A DNA stretch of 22,674 bases, taken from Isochrysis galbana (Eukaryota > Haptophyta > Isochrysidales > Isochrysidaceae). The position numbers and the translations under genes are program-made. This document shows positions 19,468 to 22,674 of the stretch, one piece after another. Below the pieces are notes generated by a model. That model ran no database searches and was not told the DNA's origin. It saw only the letters and a list, made by a program, of their open reading frames with translations. The stretch is taken from contig CM030943.1 of NCBI GenBank assembly GCA_018136815.1, positions 2,031,946 through 2,054,619 of the forward strand, read 5' to 3'. Within the stretch, counting starts at the first letter, position 1. Every line of letters starts with the position of its first letter.

Positions 19468-20433
19468 TTACTTCTGCTTCACGAAAGGGATTCTGGCCTC
19501 CCAACGGACAGTCGCCTTTGGTCGTGTCGTTTTCTTAACTGCAAGGTACACGTTTGCGAGTGTTTTTACGTCGACGTCTTCGAGCGTCCTATGAGTGCCT
19601 TTCAGCGCGAATTCTTGTGGGAGAGGGTAGGCCATGTCGGCCGGCCCGTCGTACGCGTTCCCCCATTTGAGCAGGGTCCGCAGCTCCAGAGGGGATGGTT
19701 GAGGGAGAGCTGGTTCGTAGACTTGGGGTTCCCCCATGACGTTAAGATGTACAATATAGTACGTGCCTATTCCGAGCAGATGGTATCAACCCACGTCATC
19801 CGTTAGAATGTCCCCCAAGCTGTGGGCATCTGGGTTGTCCTGTGGTTCGAGGCCTTCCTCTTCCCGAACGGGTCGGGACCCTTTGGCCGTTTTCCTAAAT
19901 AGGTCCATGTACGTAATTCAATTAGTAATTACGGGCTTCGCGAGTGCGTTAGCCGCCCATGCCACCATTTTGTCCCACGATCTTAAGAATGTAGTTGTTT
20001 CTTTGACACATCCATGTTGCGCTAGGCGACAGATAGGCGGAACTGTGTAAAAGTCTCCCGTCTCGGGGTTGATTCTACGACACTACGACCGTTTGCATAT
20101 TCTCCCATTTTGCTCTATGTGAGTAGTGGTTGGTGGGCTGTTTGAGGTGGGGATCATGCCAAATGTGGGCGCCCCGAGCCCCTCGTGCGGTACGTCGCCT
20201 TTGTCAAACATTAAGCAGCTTAGCACACCAACTATAGTTAAAACGATAGGGTCATGGATAGGGCGGTCAAACAGGGGCTTTTTAAACATAAGTAAGGGCG
20301 GGGCTGCTTTTGTGACCGTGGCGCGACGCCCAATAAAAAAGCTTCGGGGGGGGGCTACCTGACGCGACGAAAATCTTCGCCAAGAAATGGTGCGATTCGC
20401 CCCCCCTCTCTCTCCCCCTCCCCCCTCCGTCAC
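19468..20433 (-). pseudogene. Eroded reading frame of unknown kind
   Basis: One minus-strand frame stays open for about 322 codons apart from three stops: TAG at 20083-20085, TGA at 19918-19920 and TGA at 19786-19788. The four blocks (116, 54, 43 and 105 codons) read like ordinary protein, for example INPETGDFYTVPPICRLAQH, TYMDLFRKTAKGSRP, GTYYIVHLN and MAYPLPQEFALKG. At both TGA positions Trp would fit, so TGG-to-TGA decay is plausible. I recognise no family. It lies downstream, on the same strand, of the decayed LINE 5' copy at 21.5-21.8 kb, but it does not resemble an endonuclease or reverse transcriptase. The plus-strand frame at 19453-19806 is probably its shadow. Confidence 0.4.
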
Positions 20434-20459
20434 GCGCGCTCACGCTCTACCCGTAAAGA

Positions 20460-21000
20460 ATGGGCGGTCGCGCCCGCGGGGGGATCGGTTCCTTTATATC
20501 TAAGCTACATTCGGCATTTGATTCCCGCCCGATGCAGCGCCGTGTCGGGCTGCCGACAGTCCGACCACCCCCTGACCCACTGGCATCATTGCCCGCGCAG
20601 CCCACCCAGCTCCTCATAGCGCGCGCACGCGGCTACCCTGGCTACCACAGACCCCGCTCCGACCATCCCGACCCGCCCCTCGCAGGATTTGCCCTCCCTC
20701 GAACTCGGCATCGAGAACCAGGACCAGCTCACCAACGCGGCCGTCCATGCTTGGCTGACGAGCCTCCGCGTTGAGGCTGCCTTCGTGATCCTCCTCTCTC
20801 TGACAGTGCCAGATCCGGCGCTGATCGATGAGGTGAGACCCGTGGGCGGCCTCAGGACGGGCCACGTCGTGGCGCTCAACGCCACGGCGAGGAGGAAAGC
20901 CCAAGATCCTGCCAGAACGCATCACAGCGCATCTAGCCGGAACCCACCACCCAGAGCAGATATCATCTTCTCCCGAGCAACAAACATATCAAAAAAATGA
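20460..21000 (+). other. Weak candidate coding segment
   Basis: A CT-rich run (20401-20431) precedes ATG 20460, as at the clear genes. A possible exon begins after the acceptor-like CCCCTCGCAG at 20685. It encodes a protein-like stretch (SLELGIENQDQLTNAAVHAW) and is open to TGA at 20998-21000, with an alternative GAG|GTGAGA donor at 20833. The upstream frame differs, so an intron would be needed. No family is recognised. Confidence 0.2.
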
Positions 21001-21520
21001 TAAGCCCTCTCTACACGGTGGACAAAGACTTCAACCTAGAAGTATCGGAAGACCTCCTACAGGCGGCGGGAGGTCTTGGTATACGAAACATCAGCACCTG
21101 AAGTAGCTAGCCTCCCTTTTAACAAGAGAACCCAATGGGCAGCAGGAGAGACTCTATGAGATATAGGAGAAGGTAGCACAAGCCGAGTCAGAACAAAGGA
21201 GAAGCCATAGTCTCCCACCCCCTTCTCTCCAACTCCTGGCCGAAGCAGCGCGCGCGGCCTCCCCGGAACCAGCTTCTCCGTTAAAGAGGGAACTGGGGAA
21301 GGGGGAGGGGGTTGTTAGGGGTTAAGGTTGGGTAGTAGGGAGGTCCACGAGCACACTGCCTCACGTCGCACACGTAGCGGAAATTATTAAGAAGATTTTT
21401 TTTTTGCAAGGCGTCATTGGTCATCGGCCGCGGGGGTTACGTCAATGAGAGGAGACGGCCGCTACGCAGGTGTTGTGGGGGCGGCCGTGAGCAAGTCCTT
21501 GATTTGGGTGGTGGGTCGGA
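21001..21520. other. Gene-poor stretch
   Basis: No supported gene. A short inverted repeat (agacctcc / ggaggtct) lies near 21050-21077, and a T-run of nine at about 21397-21405. Confidence 0.4.
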
Positions 21521-21529
21521 GGAGGCAGG

Positions 21530-21800
21530 CGGTAGAGCGGGAGCCTGCCTCTGAGCTTCGGGCTCTGGTGGTCAGGGCCGCGGACAAGACTTTGCATGTG
21601 CCCTGTCTCTGTGAGGTCTAGCCAGACGAGGGAGGCCGAGGTATGTCGACTTCGTGGTCGTGGTCGGCGGGAGCGAGAGCAGTGGCCTGCGAGCGCTTCG
21701 GCTGCTTGGATCAGCCCTGAGAGAGGAGAGCCGTCGGGCCTTAGGAGCCGTCGGCGCGTGCTCCGTCGCTGAAACTATAACAATGGTTCTTGAAGTTTCT
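21530..21800 (-). mobile_element. Decayed inverted copy of the LINE-like 5' region and ORF1 start
   Basis: Read on the minus strand, this matches the plus-strand element at 7.1-7.35 kb. The leader blocks 21788-21750 (35 of 39) and 21703-21684 (20 of 20) match. Beyond them, patchy similarity extends through the ORF1 start, for example CACAGA..CAGGG....GCAAAGTC, where LINE copy 1 encodes GKVLFPADKQ. The frame is broken here by stops, so it is a fossil. Confidence 0.6.
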
Positions 21801-22439
21801 ATATCATTAAGACAGGGCTATGTGCTACGTGTTATTCACTGCTACATAATTACTGCACGCCACCCTGAGGCCTCCTAGGCCTAGGGCGATAGGGCCAGAA
21901 GAAAGGGCCCTTGGTGCATGGGCGCTCGTACGGCGGATGGGGGCGACCTGGAAAGAGTAACCCCCGAAATGGTGGCTGCCAGACACTCGAAGTCGGGAGG
22001 GTATCGAGGTGCACAAGGCCCAGAGCGCCGCGCTAGCCATCGGTGCATCTCTCGACAAAGTGGTTCCGGGTCCTTGGGTGACGCGTGCACTTCAGCACTC
22101 CCAGGCATACCCCATGGGCGACGGCCGACGGACCATGGCCCACACCGGCCCACACACCACAGGACCACGTCAATACGACGTTGTGCACACGCACTAGCTT
22201 CCGCATCGACTTTCATCTCATGTACTTCCCCTTTTGATGTGCTTGCAGTCCCTGCGACTCTTGCACTGCGTTGAACTTCTCGCTCCGTGGCGCGGGAGAA
22301 AGCTTGCCTCGGTAACGTTGCGGCTCATCGCGCGCGGTAGCACTCTTCCACCCACATGGCGAAGGCTTGAGAACCAACGGCAAAAGGGAGTCCAACGGCT
22401 ATCGAAGCGTGCTGCTTCAGCGACGTGGCCTCATGCTGC
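21801..22439. other. Right-hand stretch without a supported gene
   Basis: This is probably the 3' flank of the minus-strand WD40 gene. Small open frames occur on both strands, without domains. Confidence 0.4.
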
Positions 22440-22553
22440 CTACGCAGCAGCGGCCTTGGAGCTCGCCGGCACGGGCTCGAACACGCGGATGCTGCGATCC
22501 TCGCTGACCGAACAAAAGCGGCTGCTGTTCGGGTCGAAGCTCACCCCCCACAC
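22440..22553 (-). CDS. Last exon of a WD40 protein, resembling WDR61/Ski8 C-terminus (partial)
   Basis: On the minus strand, after an acceptor-like CTCCTGCTGTGTCAG, a 37-residue frame begins VWGVSFDPNSSRFCSVSED, continues RSIRVFEPV and ends at TAG 22442-22440. This is one WD40 blade. The VWGV start, one-blade length and closing position recall the C-terminal repeat of WDR61 (Ski8), a subunit of the Ski complex and of PAF1 complexes in some eukaryotes. A few Ala/Ser residues follow the blade. The rest of the gene lies beyond the window or in exons I could not place between 22570 and 22674. Other WD40 families remain possible. Confidence 0.6.
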   Translation of the reverse strand: MWGVSFDPNSSRFCSVSEDRSIRVFEPVPASSKAAAA

Positions 22554-22674
22554 CTGACACAGCAGGAGGACGTCGCATCAATGCCGAGCGACGGGCGGAG
22601 GTGACACAGAAGGTAGCGGGCCCACCGCGCAGAGCACGAGTTGCCTCAGCGTGTGTACGGTGTGTGTGCCAACG

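Overview
This window looks like nuclear DNA of a GC-rich unicellular eukaryote, most likely an alga. The signs are spliced genes with short canonical GT-AG introns (115 to 337 bp), long mono- and dinucleotide tracts, retrotransposon debris, and one 100-N assembly gap. I cannot name the organism. A haptophyte is a guess from base composition and style only. No bacterial operon, tRNA, rRNA or CRISPR array was seen.

Layout. At the left, two minus-strand genes lie in tandem. One encodes a GSK3-like/CMGC protein kinase (2228 to 790, two exons). The other encodes an MFS transporter of the anion:cation symporter type (4897 to 3049, two exons). A small minisatellite lies between them. From 5.3 to 9.8 kb there is a repeat and mobile-element block. 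It holds a minus-strand Ty3/Gypsy chromovirus tail (chromodomain, polypurine tract, probable LTR), a second minus-strand integrase fragment at 9.5 to 9.8 kb, and between them plus-strand non-LTR (LINE-like) pieces: an ORF1-like reading frame interrupted by the gap and a truncated APE-type endonuclease. From 10.6 to 14.5 kb an 800-bp pyrimidine tract leads into a three-exon plus-strand gene for an unrecognised 873-residue protein with a dense SQ/TQ cluster. After about 3 kb of gene-poor low-complexity DNA comes a plus-strand, two-exon GT31-like glycosyltransferase gene (17476 to 19138). From 19.4 to 21.9 kb there is an eroded minus-strand reading frame of unknown kind and an inverted, decayed copy of the LINE 5' region. 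At the right edge is the last exon of a minus-strand WD40 gene resembling the C-terminus of WDR61/Ski8.

The genes do not form an obvious pathway: kinase, transporter, possible nuclear protein, glycosyltransferase and WD40 protein. Their shared property is architectural. Every gene whose start is visible, and apparently the chromovirus LTR, carries a CT-rich tract on its own coding strand near or just before the start. All splice calls are mine, from reading-frame continuity and protein-family fit. None is supported by transcripts here.
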